This document shows positions 33,211 through 40,940 of a DNA stretch of 64,000 nucleotides, one piece after another. The DNA comes from CAZKCI01 sp964584165. Its GTDB lineage: Bacteria; Auribacterota; Erginobacteria; Erginobacterales; CAZKCI01. Position 1 is the stretch's first letter, and each line of letters starts with the position of its first letter. The stretch is from the NCBI GenBank assembly GCA_964584165.1, contig CAZOYW010000008.1, positions 30,305 to 94,304 of the forward strand. The letters are read 5' to 3'. The position numbers and the translations under genes were made by a program. The notes under the pieces are model-generated. The model saw only the letters and a program-made list of their open reading frames with translations. It was not told the origin of the DNA and searched no databases.

Positions 33211-33324
33211 GTGATGGGTTAAGGTTAAGAAGTGGGTCTGGTCGATGGGTCAGGTCATGGGTGCGGCGCTTCCACCCATTAACCTAACCCATATACCAAA
33301 CCCACCTCCTGACCCTTACCCATC
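33211..33324. repeat. GGGTTA/GATGGG word repeat with inverted arms
   Basis: Left arm 33211-33261 (GTGATGGGTTAAGG, GTGGGTCTGG, TCGATGGGTCAGG). Right arm 33272-33324 (CACCCATTAACC, TAACCCATATACC, CTGACCCTTACCCATC). Same phrases as 31760 and 44001. Confidence 0.92.
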
Positions 33325-33352
33325 GGCTGTTAGTCTCAACCGACTGTCGCTT

Positions 33353-35134
33353 ATGAACAAGGAGCTCATTTTCGAGGGCGTCGCCGCCTCCCCCGGTGTG
33401 GTGATGGGCAAGGCCCACCTCTTCAACATCGAGGAGGCGACCGTCGCCCCCCGGACCATCCGGGAGGAGGAGGTCCCGGCCGAGGTCGCCCGCTTTGAGG
33501 ACGCCCTGATCGCCACCCGCAAGGAGCTGATGGAGATCCGCAAGGAGCTCGCCCAGCGCCTGGACCGGGATCAGACCTCGCTCTTCGACGCCCACCTCCT
33601 GGTGGTCGAGGACCGGGCCCTGATCGAGGAAGTGGTGCGGGGGATCGAGGCCAAGCGGGTCAACGCGGAGCACGTCTTCCAGGAGGTGATCCGGAAATAC
33701 GCCTCCGCCTTCGGCCAGATGAAGGACGACTACATCAAGGAGCGCGTGACCGACATCCGCGACGTCGCCCGCCGGGTCCTGCACAACCTGACCGGACGCA
33801 AGCGCCAGGACCTGGCCGCCCTGACCGAAGAGGTGGTGGTGATCGCCCACGACATCTCCCCCTCGGATACCGCCCTTATGCACCGGGGCAAGGTGATCGG
33901 GTTCGCGACCGACGTCGGCGGGCGCACCTCGCACACCGCCCTCATGGCCCGCTCGCTCGCCATCCCCGCGGTGGTCGGCCTCCGCTCGGTCTACGCCGCC
34001 GTCCACACCGGCGACCCGGTGGTGGTGGACGGGACCCGGGGCCTCTTCATCCTCCATCCCTCCCGCGCCACCCTGGCCAAGATCGCCCGCGAGAAGTCCC
34101 GCTTCGCCCGCTTCGAGCGCCAGCTCAAGATCCTCCAGGACCTGCCGGCGGAGACCCGGGACGGTTTCCGGGTGACCCTGGCCGCGAACATCGAGATGCC
34201 CGAGGACCTCCCCTCGGTCATCTCCCACGGGGCGGAGGGGGTGGGGCTCTACCGGACCGAGTTCTTCTACCTGGGACGGGGCGACCTCCCCTCCGAGGAG
34301 GAGCAGTTCCAGGCCTATAACATGGTCGCCCGCCGCCTGAAGCCGCACTCGGTGATCATCCGCACGCTCGACCTGGGCGGAGACAAGTTCGACTCCCCCC
34401 TGGAGATCCCCCGGGAGATCAACCCCTTCCTGGGCTGGCGGGCCATCCGCTTCTGCCTGGAGCACAAGGAGATCTTCAAGGTCCAGCTCCGGGCGATCCT
34501 CCGGGCCAGCGTGCACGGCAACGTCAAGATCATGTTTCCCATGATCTCCGGCTACTCGGAGCTGAAGCGGGTCCTCGAGGTCTGGGAGGAGGCGAAGGAG
34601 GAGGTGAAGTCCTCGGGGCGGAATTTCAACCCCGCGCTGGAGACGGGGATCATGATCGAGGTCCCCTCGGCCGCCCTGACCGCGGACGTCCTGGCCCGGG
34701 AGGTCGATTTCTTCAGCCTCGGGACCAACGACCTGATCCAGTACTCGCTGGCGGTGGACCGGGTGAACGAGAAGATCGCCTACCTCTATGAGCCCCTCCA
34801 CCCGGCGGTGATCCGGCTGGTCGGCCAGGTGATCGAGGCCGCCCACGCCCAGGGGATCTGGGTCGGGATGTGCGGGGAGATGGCGGGCGACGTCCACGCC
34901 GTCCCCATCCTCCTGGGGCTCGGCCTGGACGAGTTCAGCGTCAGCCCGGCGATGGTGCCGGAGATCAAGAAGCTCATTCGTTCGCTCAAGCTCCCCGAGG
35001 TGCGCGCGCTGGCGAAGAAGACCCTCGGCTACCGGGCGGCCTCGGAGATCCGCTCCGAGGCCCAGAAATTCCTGGCCGCCGTCGCCCCGGCGCTCTTGGA
35101 GTGGGAGACCGGGAGGGCGGACAAGGGGCAATGA
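33353..35134 (+). CDS. ptsI: PTS enzyme I
   Basis: Phosphoenolpyruvate-protein phosphotransferase, 593 residues from ATG 33353, chosen because NKELIFEGVAASPGVVMGKA is the usual family start; the frame stays open upstream through repeat DNA. The active His lies in GGRTSHTALMARSLAIPAVV near residue 193. EGVGLYRTEFFYL and TGIMIEVPSAAL belong to the PEP-binding barrel, and FSLGTNDLIQYSLAVDR and GMCGEMAGD complete it. It passes phosphate to HPr. Without EII genes nearby the chain may be mainly regulatory. No Shine-Dalgarno. Confidence 0.97.
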   Translation: MNKELIFEGVAASPGVVMGKAHLFNIEEATVAPRTIREEEVPAEVARFEDALIATRKELMEIRKELAQRLDRDQTSLFDAHLLVVEDRALIEEVVRGIEAKRVNAEHVFQEVIRKYASAFGQMKDDYIKERVTDIRDVARRVLHNLTGRKRQDLAALTEEVVVIAHDISPSDTALMHRGKVIGFATDVGGRTSHTALMARSLAIPAVVGLRSVYAAVHTGDPVVVDGTRGLFILHPSRATLAKIAREKSRFARFERQLKILQDLPAETRDGFRVTLAANIEMPEDLPSVISHGAEGVGLYRTEFFYLGRGDLPSEEEQFQAYNMVARRLKPHSVIIRTLDLGGDKFDSPLEIPREINPFLGWRAIRFCLEHKEIFKVQLRAILRASVHGNVKIMFPMISGYSELKRVLEVWEEAKEEVKSSGRNFNPALETGIMIEVPSAALTADVLAREVDFFSLGTNDLIQYSLAVDRVNEKIAYLYEPLHPAVIRLVGQVIEAAHAQGIWVGMCGEMAGDVHAVPILLGLGLDEFSVSPAMVPEIKKLIRSLKLPEVRALAKKTLGYRAASEIRSEAQKFLAAVAPALLEWETGRADKGQ

Positions 35135-35135
35135 C

Positions 35136-35256
35136 CAGGGTTCTGGGTTCAGGGTTCAGGAAATGAAATCGCGCGGAGCCAAGGACGCATCGCCATTCCT
35201 GCCCCCTGACCCCTGCCCCCTGAACCCTGAACCCTGACCCCTGAACCCTGCCCCCC
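35136..35256. repeat. GGTTCAGG/CCCTGAA word repeat
   Basis: Short left arm 35136-35160 (GGGTTCTGGGTTCAGGG), then a long right arm 35198-35256 with about eight copies of CCCTGACC/CCCTGAACC. The arms are unequal in length. Confidence 0.88.
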
Positions 35257-35287
35257 TGGCTCCCGCGCCTGTTTTTACAAATATTCG

Positions 35288-35358
35288 CTTGCGCGGGCCA
35301 CTTCGGTAGCGTAAGTTACCCTGTTTCGGGAATAGCTTGACGAACCACAAACAGGAGG
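35288..35358 (+). promoter_or_regulatory. Structured leader of metK
   Basis: CTTGCGC (35288-35294) pairs with GCGTAAG (35309-35315, one G-U). Alternatively GGTA (35305) pairs with TACC (35317). CCTGTTT (35320-35326) pairs with AAACAGG (35349-35355), which covers the first half of the Shine-Dalgarno AGGAGG (35353-35358). ATG follows at 35363. Such an arrangement suits translational control of a SAM synthetase, but it fits no SAM riboswitch class that I can recall in detail. Confidence 0.4.
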
Positions 35359-35362
35359 AGAC

Positions 35363-36529
35363 ATGAAGCCCCAGCATTATATCTTCACCTCGGAGTCGGT
35401 GACGGAAGGACATCCGGACAAGGTTTGCGACCGGATCTCCGACGCCGTTCTCGACGCCGTCCTGACCGACGATCCCAAGGGCCGGGTGGCCTGCGAAACC
35501 TTCATCACGGTCGGCATGGTCGTGGTCGGTGGCGAGATCACCACCACCACCTACGTCGACGTCCCCCGCCTGGTCCGCGCCACCCTCAAGGACATCGGCT
35601 ACACCGACTACCGCTATGGTTTCGACTACCGCTCCTGCGCGGTGATCAACGCCATCGGGCGCCAGTCTCCGGACATCGCCATGGGCGTGGACACCGGCGG
35701 GGCCGGCGACCAGGGGCTGATGGTCGGTTACGCCTGCCGCGAGACCAAGGAGCTGATGCCCTTGCCGATCATGCTCGCTCATCGCCTCTGCCGCCAACTG
35801 GCCAAGGTCCGGAAGGACAAGACCCTCCCCTGGCTCGGCCCGGACGGCAAGTCCCAGGTCACGGCCGAGTATCGCGGCGGGAAGGTGGTCTCCCTCCCCC
35901 GCGTGGTCCTGGCCGCCCAGCACACCCACGAGGTGGTGGACAAGACCGGCCAGTTCATGTGCGATGACGCCAAGAAGAAGGTCCGGGACGCGGTGATCAA
36001 GCCGGTGCTCAAGGACTTCTACAAGGAAGGGGAGACCCAGTGGATCGTCAACGGGACCGGCAAGTTCGAGGTGGGCGGCCCCCAGTCCGACACCGGGATG
36101 ACCGGGCGCAAGATCATCGTCGACACCTACGGCGGCGAAGTGCCGCACGGCGGCGGCGCCTTCTCCGGCAAGGACCCCAGCAAGGTCGACCGCTCCGCTT
36201 CCTACGCCGCCCGTTACGTGGCCAAGAACATCGTGGCTGCGGGGCTGGCCGAGCGCTGCGAGATCCAGCTCGCCTACGCCATCGGCGTGGCCGAGCCGGT
36301 CTCCGTCTACGCCAACACCCACGGGACGGGCAAGATCGCCGAGGAGAAGCTGATCAAGCTGATCCGCGACCACTTCCAGCTCACCCCGCGGGGGATGATC
36401 GAGATGCTCGACCTCCGCCGCCCGATCTATCAGAAGACGGCCGCCTACGGCCACTTCGGCCGGGAGGACGAGGGCCTGCCCTGGGAGAACACCGACAAGG
36501 CCGAGGCGCTCAAGAAGGCGGCCAAGTAG
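35363..36529 (+). CDS. metK: S-adenosylmethionine synthetase
   Basis: 388 residues, canonical bacterial MetK. FTSESVTEGHPDKVCDRISD is the methionine/ATP-binding start, GAGDQGLMVGYA the second motif, and GGGAFSGKDPSKVDRSASYA the P-loop-like phosphate site. The ACETFITVGMVVVGGEITT stretch is also typical. Strong Shine-Dalgarno AGGAGG. Next to ahcY: the pair makes SAM and removes the S-adenosylhomocysteine produced by methyltransferases. Confidence 0.98.
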   Translation: MKPQHYIFTSESVTEGHPDKVCDRISDAVLDAVLTDDPKGRVACETFITVGMVVVGGEITTTTYVDVPRLVRATLKDIGYTDYRYGFDYRSCAVINAIGRQSPDIAMGVDTGGAGDQGLMVGYACRETKELMPLPIMLAHRLCRQLAKVRKDKTLPWLGPDGKSQVTAEYRGGKVVSLPRVVLAAQHTHEVVDKTGQFMCDDAKKKVRDAVIKPVLKDFYKEGETQWIVNGTGKFEVGGPQSDTGMTGRKIIVDTYGGEVPHGGGAFSGKDPSKVDRSASYAARYVAKNIVAAGLAERCEIQLAYAIGVAEPVSVYANTHGTGKIAEEKLIKLIRDHFQLTPRGMIEMLDLRRPIYQKTAAYGHFGREDEGLPWENTDKAEALKKAAK

Positions 36530-36545
36530 ACAGGGAACGCGGTTC

Positions 36546-36650
36546 CGGGTTCACGGTTCAGCGGTTCAACGGTTGGTCCCTAGCCGTGAACCCTGAACCG
36601 TGAATCGTTTAACCATTGAACCGTGAACCGCTGAACCGTTGAACCTCAAC
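36546..36650. repeat. GTTCA word repeat with inverted arms
   Basis: Left arm 36546-36574 (GGGTTCACGGTTCAGCGG), right arm 36582-36650 (CCGTGAACCCTGAACCGTG and variants). A 6-bp hairpin GGGAGA/TCTCCC (36658-36674) follows before the ahcY start. Confidence 0.9.
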
Positions 36651-36688
36651 CCGTCAAGGGAGAAACCATCTCCCGTAGGGAACTGATC

Positions 36689-38014
36689 ATGGACTGCGAC
36701 GTCAAAGACCTCGGCCTGGCCGAGCAAGGGAAGGCGCGGATCGAGTGGGCGGAGAATAACATGCCCGTGGTCCGCCTCATCCGCAGCCGCTTCGCCCGGG
36801 AGAAGCCACTCCGGGGGGTCCGGATCTCCTGCTGCCTCCACGTCACCACCGAGACCGCCAACCTGGTGCGGACGCTCAAGGCCGGCGGGGCGGACGCGGT
36901 CCTGTGCGCCTCCAACCCCCTCTCCACCCAGGACGACGTGGCCGCCTCCCTGGTCGCCGACTTCGGCATCCCGGTCTACGCGGTCAAGGGGGAGAGCGAC
37001 GCGGTCTACTACGACCACATCCGGGCGGCTTTGGCCCACCGCCCGCGGATCACCATGGACGACGGGGCCGACCTCGTTTCCAGCCTCCTCTTCATCGCCC
37101 TCGGTCGGATCAAGGACCTCAACCCCTCGGTCTCGGCCTGGGCGGCCGCCCTCTCCAAGAAGGACCGGGCGTCCCTGATCGAAGAGGTGATCGGCGGGAT
37201 GGAGGAGACGACCACCGGCGTCATCCGCCTCCGGGCGATGGAGCGGGACGGAGTCCTCGCCTTCCCGGTGATCGCGGTCAACGACGCGATGACCAAGCAC
37301 CTTTTCGACAACCGCTACGGGACCGGCCAGTCGACCGTGGACGGGATCATCCGGGCGACCAACGTCCTCTTCGCCGGCCGGACCGTGGTGGTGGCGGGCT
37401 ACGGCTGGTGCGGGCGGGGGTTCGCCCTGCGCGCCCGGGGGATGGGGGCCGAGGTGGTCGTGACCGAGGTCGACCCCTTAAGGGCCCTGGAGGCGGCCAT
37501 GGACGGCTTCCGGGTGATGCCGATGGCGGAGGCCGCGTCGCGGGGCGACGTCTTCGTCACCCTGACCGGGGACATCAACGTGATCCGGTCCGAGCACATG
37601 CGCCGGATGAAGGACGGGGCGATCATCGCCAACTCCGGCCACTTCAACGTCGAGATCGACATACCCGGGCTCGAGAAGCTGAGCGTCTCCCGCCGGAAGG
37701 TGCGGCCCTTCGTGGAGGAGTTCCGCCTGAAGGGCGGCCGCCGCCTCTATCTCCTGGCCGAGGGGAGGCTGATCAACCTGGCCGCGGCGGAGGGGCACCC
37801 GGCGGCGGTGATGGACATGTCCTTCGCCAACCAGGCCCTCTGCACCGAGCACATGGTCAAGAACGCCCGGAAGCTCGGGAAGCAGGTCCACAAGGTCCCC
37901 GCCGCCATCGACTCCCTGGTCGCCGCCCTCAAGCTCAAGTCCGAGGGGGTTTCCATCGACGCCCTCACCGCCGAGCAGAAGAAGTACCTGGCGTCGTGGG
38001 AGATGGGGACCTGA
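36689..38014 (+). CDS. ahcY: S-adenosylhomocysteine hydrolase
   Basis: Adenosylhomocysteinase, 441 residues. CLHVTTETANLVRTLKAGGA, CASNPLSTQDDVAASL, VNDAMTKHLFDNRYGTGQST and the NAD-binding VVAGYGWCGRGFALRARGMG are clear. ANSGHFNVEID and AVMDMSFANQ are also typical. It lacks the 40-residue insert and the C-terminal KPDHYRY tail of the eukaryotic/proteobacterial form, placing it with the shorter thermophile/archaeal-type branch. The stop lies inside a palindrome. Confidence 0.96.
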   Translation: MDCDVKDLGLAEQGKARIEWAENNMPVVRLIRSRFAREKPLRGVRISCCLHVTTETANLVRTLKAGGADAVLCASNPLSTQDDVAASLVADFGIPVYAVKGESDAVYYDHIRAALAHRPRITMDDGADLVSSLLFIALGRIKDLNPSVSAWAAALSKKDRASLIEEVIGGMEETTTGVIRLRAMERDGVLAFPVIAVNDAMTKHLFDNRYGTGQSTVDGIIRATNVLFAGRTVVVAGYGWCGRGFALRARGMGAEVVVTEVDPLRALEAAMDGFRVMPMAEAASRGDVFVTLTGDINVIRSEHMRRMKDGAIIANSGHFNVEIDIPGLEKLSVSRRKVRPFVEEFRLKGGRRLYLLAEGRLINLAAAEGHPAAVMDMSFANQALCTEHMVKNARKLGKQVHKVPAAIDSLVAALKLKSEGVSIDALTAEQKKYLASWEMGT

Positions 38015-38037
38015 TTTTCCCCGGAGGGGAAAATCAG
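38011..38037. repeat. 12-bp palindrome over the ahcY stop
   Basis: CTGATTTTCCCC and GGGGAAAATCAG around GGA. The TGA stop is inside the left arm. It is immediately followed by a second hairpin. Confidence 0.8.
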
Positions 38038-38042
38038 TAAGT

Positions 38043-38082
38043 AAAAAATTCCCTTCGCCGCTTGCGGCGAAGGGAATTTTTT
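38043..38082. terminator. 19-bp bidirectional terminator
   Basis: AAAAAATTCCCTTCGCCGC (38043-38061) pairs perfectly with 38064-38082, which ends in TTTTTT. It works in both directions and separates the convergent ahcY and lptG genes. Confidence 0.92.
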
Positions 38083-39163
38083 ATTTCAACCGCGCCAGCA
38101 TCGTTAACCCGGTGGCCCCGAAGACCAGGTTTCCCATCCAGGCCGCCAGCCAAGGGGGGAGGTAACCCTGCTTCCCCAGGGCTCCGGCCAGGGAATAAAG
38201 GACGTAGTAGAAGAAGCCCAAGATCAGGCTCATCCCCACCCCCGCCAGCACCCCCCCCCGCCCGAGGCGGAGCCCAAAGGAGACCCCGATCAGCCCCATG
38301 ATCAGGCAGGCCAGGGGCATGGCGATCTTCTGGTGGAGGAGGATCAGGGCGGGGCGGAGGGAAGCGGGGGGAAAGCCGCGCTTCCTCTCCAGCGAGCGCT
38401 TGAGCTCCCCGTAGCTCAAGGCCTCCATCTCCTTCAGGGACTCCCGCAGGTCCTCCGGACGGATCTCGAAGGCGAACTCCTCCTTGGTGAATCTTCGCTT
38501 CTCGGGCAGGCGGCCGGGCGGATAGCTGTCGACCGTCCCCTGGGCCAGCCACCAGGACCCGTCGCGGAAGATCGCGCGCCGCGCCGTGATCCGCCGCGCC
38601 GTGCTGCCGTCCGGCCTCTGCTCGTAGACGGTGACGCCGGCGGCGGAGTTGGAGCGGGTCTCGAAGGTCTCGAAGTCGTAGCTCCGGCCGGTCAGGGGGT
38701 TGTAGAAGACGACGTTCTTCAGGACCTCGTTGAGGCGGCCGGAGGCCTCCAACTGCTTCTCCTTGAGCAGGGCGGTCTGCCTCGCGGTCTGAGGGACGAC
38801 GGTCTCGTTCAGGTAGAGGACGAGCAGGCTGAGGAGGAGGCAGAAGACGATGAGGGGCCGGGCGATCCGGAAGACGCTGATCCCGCCCGAGCGCATGGCC
38901 GCGATCTCGTTGTTCTTCTGGAGCCGCCCCAGGGCATAAAGGAGGGCGAGGAGGACGGCGATGGCGGTGATGTAGACGAGGATCGAGGGGACGAAGAGGG
39001 CGTAGTATTTGAGCATCACCGGGAACCAGCCGGGGATCTTCAGGAAGTCGTCCAGCCGCTCGAAGAGGTCGCCGATGATGAAGAGGAGGATGAAGGCGAC
39101 CAAGCAGTAGAGGAAAGGGGAGAGGAAGCTTCGGAGGATATACCTGTCGAGGAGGCGGAACAT
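38081..39163 (-). CDS. lptG: LPS export permease LptG-like (LptF/LptG family)
   Basis: 360 residues with the family layout: three N-terminal membrane helices (FLSPFLYCLVAFILLFIIGD, YYALFVPSILVYITAIAVLL, LIVFCLLLSLLVLYL), a periplasmic beta-jellyroll (AGVTVEQRP region and TARRAIFRDGSWWLAQG), and three C-terminal helices (ACLIMGLIGVSFGLRLG, GVGMSLILGFFYYVLYSLAG). The RLQKNNEIAAMRSGGIS motif after helix 2 is diagnostic of LptF/LptG. It is second in the operon after the lptF-like gene. Which is F and which G is assigned by order only. Confidence 0.85.
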   Translation of the reverse strand: MFRLLDRYILRSFLSPFLYCLVAFILLFIIGDLFERLDDFLKIPGWFPVMLKYYALFVPSILVYITAIAVLLALLYALGRLQKNNEIAAMRSGGISVFRIARPLIVFCLLLSLLVLYLNETVVPQTARQTALLKEKQLEASGRLNEVLKNVVFYNPLTGRSYDFETFETRSNSAAGVTVYEQRPDGSTARRITARRAIFRDGSWWLAQGTVDSYPPGRLPEKRRFTKEEFAFEIRPEDLRESLKEMEALSYGELKRSLERKRGFPPASLRPALILLHQKIAMPLACLIMGLIGVSFGLRLGRGGVLAGVGMSLILGFFYYVLYSLAGALGKQGYLPPWLAAWMGNLVFGATGLTMLARLK

Positions 39164-39205
39164 GCCGCCAGTATAAATCCGCGCTCCGCGATCAGAAATC
39201 GAAAA

Positions 39206-40471
39206 TTAGATGCGGCTGAACCGGGCCATCCAGACCGCCCCCGTGGCCAGGTAGACGAGGTTAGGGATCCAGATGACCAGCTGCGGATAGCGCTCGGGGG
39301 AGTCGGCCACGGCCTTGGCGTAGAGGATGAAGATGTAGAAGACGAAGATCAGGACCAGGGAGATGGCCATCCCGATCGACTTCTCCGAGCGGTGGGCCTT
39401 GATCGCCAGGGGGATGGCGATCAGGACGAAGGCGAGGCAGGCGGTGGAGAGGGAGAGGCGCTTGTGCATCTCGGTGGTGACCTCGGAGATCATGGAACGC
39501 AGGCCTTCCAGGTGCTTGACCAGGATGTCCCGGTGGGTGTTCTCCTGGTCGCTGCCGAGGTCGATCGCCCGCCAGCGCATGAGCTGCCGGAGGGAAGGCC
39601 GGCCGTCGGGGACGGCCACCCGGCTCTGGAGGAGCGCCCGGAGCTGGCCGAGCGCCTCCGCGTGCTGGAGGAGCATCTCCTCCCGGTTCCGGAGGAGCTC
39701 GATCCGGGTCATGTCCTTGGTCCGCTTGTCCGCCTCGATCTCCTTCTCCTCCTCCAGGAACGACGTGAGGTCGATCGGCTGCTTGAGATAGCCGAAGGTC
39801 GTCCGGGTGCTGATCTGGGGGTTCTTCCGGTCGTATTCGTCGATGGAGCCGTCGTAGAGGTGGAGGCCGAAGGAAGAGCGGTCCGCGCCCGAGTCGATCT
39901 TGGCCCGCCGGGCGAAGATGGCGCTCGCGAGCTTGCCCTCCTGGTATTGGTAAATCCAGACGTTGTGGAGGTATCCGCCCCGTTTCGCCTCCACGCTGAT
40001 CGCGTAGCCCGGGAGCTTGATGAACTCGCCGGGCTCCAGGAGGAGCTCGGGGTCCTTGAGGCCGATCTGGGCTTTGAGCTTGCGGGTGGCCAGGGAATAG
40101 TTGGGGATGGCGGTGTTGTTCAGGTAGATCGAGACGAAGGTCAGGGCCACGCCCAGGGCGACGACCGGGAAGGTCATCGTCGGCAGGCCCACGCCGCAGG
40201 CCCGCATGGCCGTGATCTCGTTGTCGGAGGAGAGGCGCCCGAAGACGAGGAGCGTCGAGGTGAGGATGGCCATCGGGATCGACTCCTGGAGGAGGCTGAC
40301 GATCAGGAAGCCGAGGAACCTCCCGATCAGGGCGGGGTCCATCCCCTTCACGATCAGATCGGCGATCTGGAGGAGGTTCCCCAGGCAGAGGATGCCGATC
40401 ATCACCAGGAGCGTGGCTATAAAGGTGAAGAGGACCGACCGGCCGATGTAGCGGTGGAGGATCTTGAACAT
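39206..40471 (-). CDS. lptF: LPS export permease LptF-like (LptF/LptG family)
   Basis: 421 residues from ATG at 40471; longer upstream reading is only word repeat and N. Starts MFKILHRYIGRSVLFTFIAT, with FGRLSSDNEITAMRACGVGL as the conserved cytoplasmic motif. The periplasmic domain is larger than in the neighbour and contains an extra charged helical segment (EEEKEIEADKRTKDMTRIEL, RNREEMLLQHAEALGQLRAL). The C-terminal helices follow LSLSTACLAFVLIAIPLAI. Works with LptG and the LptB ATPase to extract LPS from the inner membrane. Confidence 0.87.
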   Translation of the reverse strand: MFKILHRYIGRSVLFTFIATLLVMIGILCLGNLLQIADLIVKGMDPALIGRFLGFLIVSLLQESIPMAILTSTLLVFGRLSSDNEITAMRACGVGLPTMTFPVVALGVALTFVSIYLNNTAIPNYSLATRKLKAQIGLKDPELLLEPGEFIKLPGYAISVEAKRGGYLHNVWIYQYQEGKLASAIFARRAKIDSGADRSSFGLHLYDGSIDEYDRKNPQISTRTTFGYLKQPIDLTSFLEEEKEIEADKRTKDMTRIELLRNREEMLLQHAEALGQLRALLQSRVAVPDGRPSLRQLMRWRAIDLGSDQENTHRDILVKHLEGLRSMISEVTTEMHKRLSLSTACLAFVLIAIPLAIKAHRSEKSIGMAISLVLIFVFYIFILYAKAVADSPERYPQLVIWIPNLVYLATGAVWMARFSRI

Positions 40472-40529
40472 GGCGCGAGTGTAGCGGATCGAGGGAACGG
40501 GGGCAAGGGAGAGGGAAACGGCAGGGATG

Positions 40530-40822
40530 GTATGGACGCTATGGACAANNNNNNNNNNNNNNNNNNNNNNNNNNNNNNNNNNNNNNNNNNNNNNNNNNNN
40601 NNNNNNNNNNNNNNNNNNNNNNNNNNNNNNNNNNNNNNNNNNNNNNNNGGACGCTATGGACAATATGGACGCTATGGACAATAAGGGACGGAGAGGGAGG
40701 CTTTCTTCGGGGCTCTGTGCCGTCCATACGCCCCTGCCGTCCATCTCGTCCATATCGTCCATTTCGTCCATATTGTCCATTTCGTCCTATCGTCCTCCCG
40801 TCCTTCCGCACCTTCATCCTAC
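40530..40822. repeat. TGGACA/GTCCAT word repeat interrupted by an assembly gap
   Basis: Left arm: ATGGACGCTATGGACAA before and after the gap (18-base unit made of two near 9-mers). Right arm 40726-40822: CGTCCATCTCGTCCATATCG and then decaying CGTCCTCCCGTCC copies. The gap between lptF and glgE (40472-40940) contains nothing else recognisable. Confidence 0.9.
40549..40648. other. Run of 100 N, scaffold gap
   Basis: Exactly 100 undefined bases, a conventional unknown-size placeholder. Identical repeat units flank it on both sides, so the assembler broke inside the tandem repeat. Confidence 0.98.
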
Positions 40823-40940
40823 CGTCCTCCCACCCTAGCGTCCTTCCTCCGCCTCTTTTTCGTTGTCGGTATCCTCCCTCTCCGCTATAGTTGCCCCCCG
40901 AAGGAAACGCCCGCTTCATTCACCCGCGGAGACCATCGGC

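Noticed and set aside
35288..35358. Confident assignment to a known SAM riboswitch class
   Set aside because: The stems do not reproduce the core motifs of SAM-I, SAM-II or SAH riboswitches as I know them, so it is listed only as a candidate.
40653..40690. Protein coding potential of the TGGACA repeat (MDNMDAMDN)
   Set aside because: It is a translation of a nine-base repeat interrupted by N, outside any plausible gene, except where it provides the Mur ligase start at 46046.
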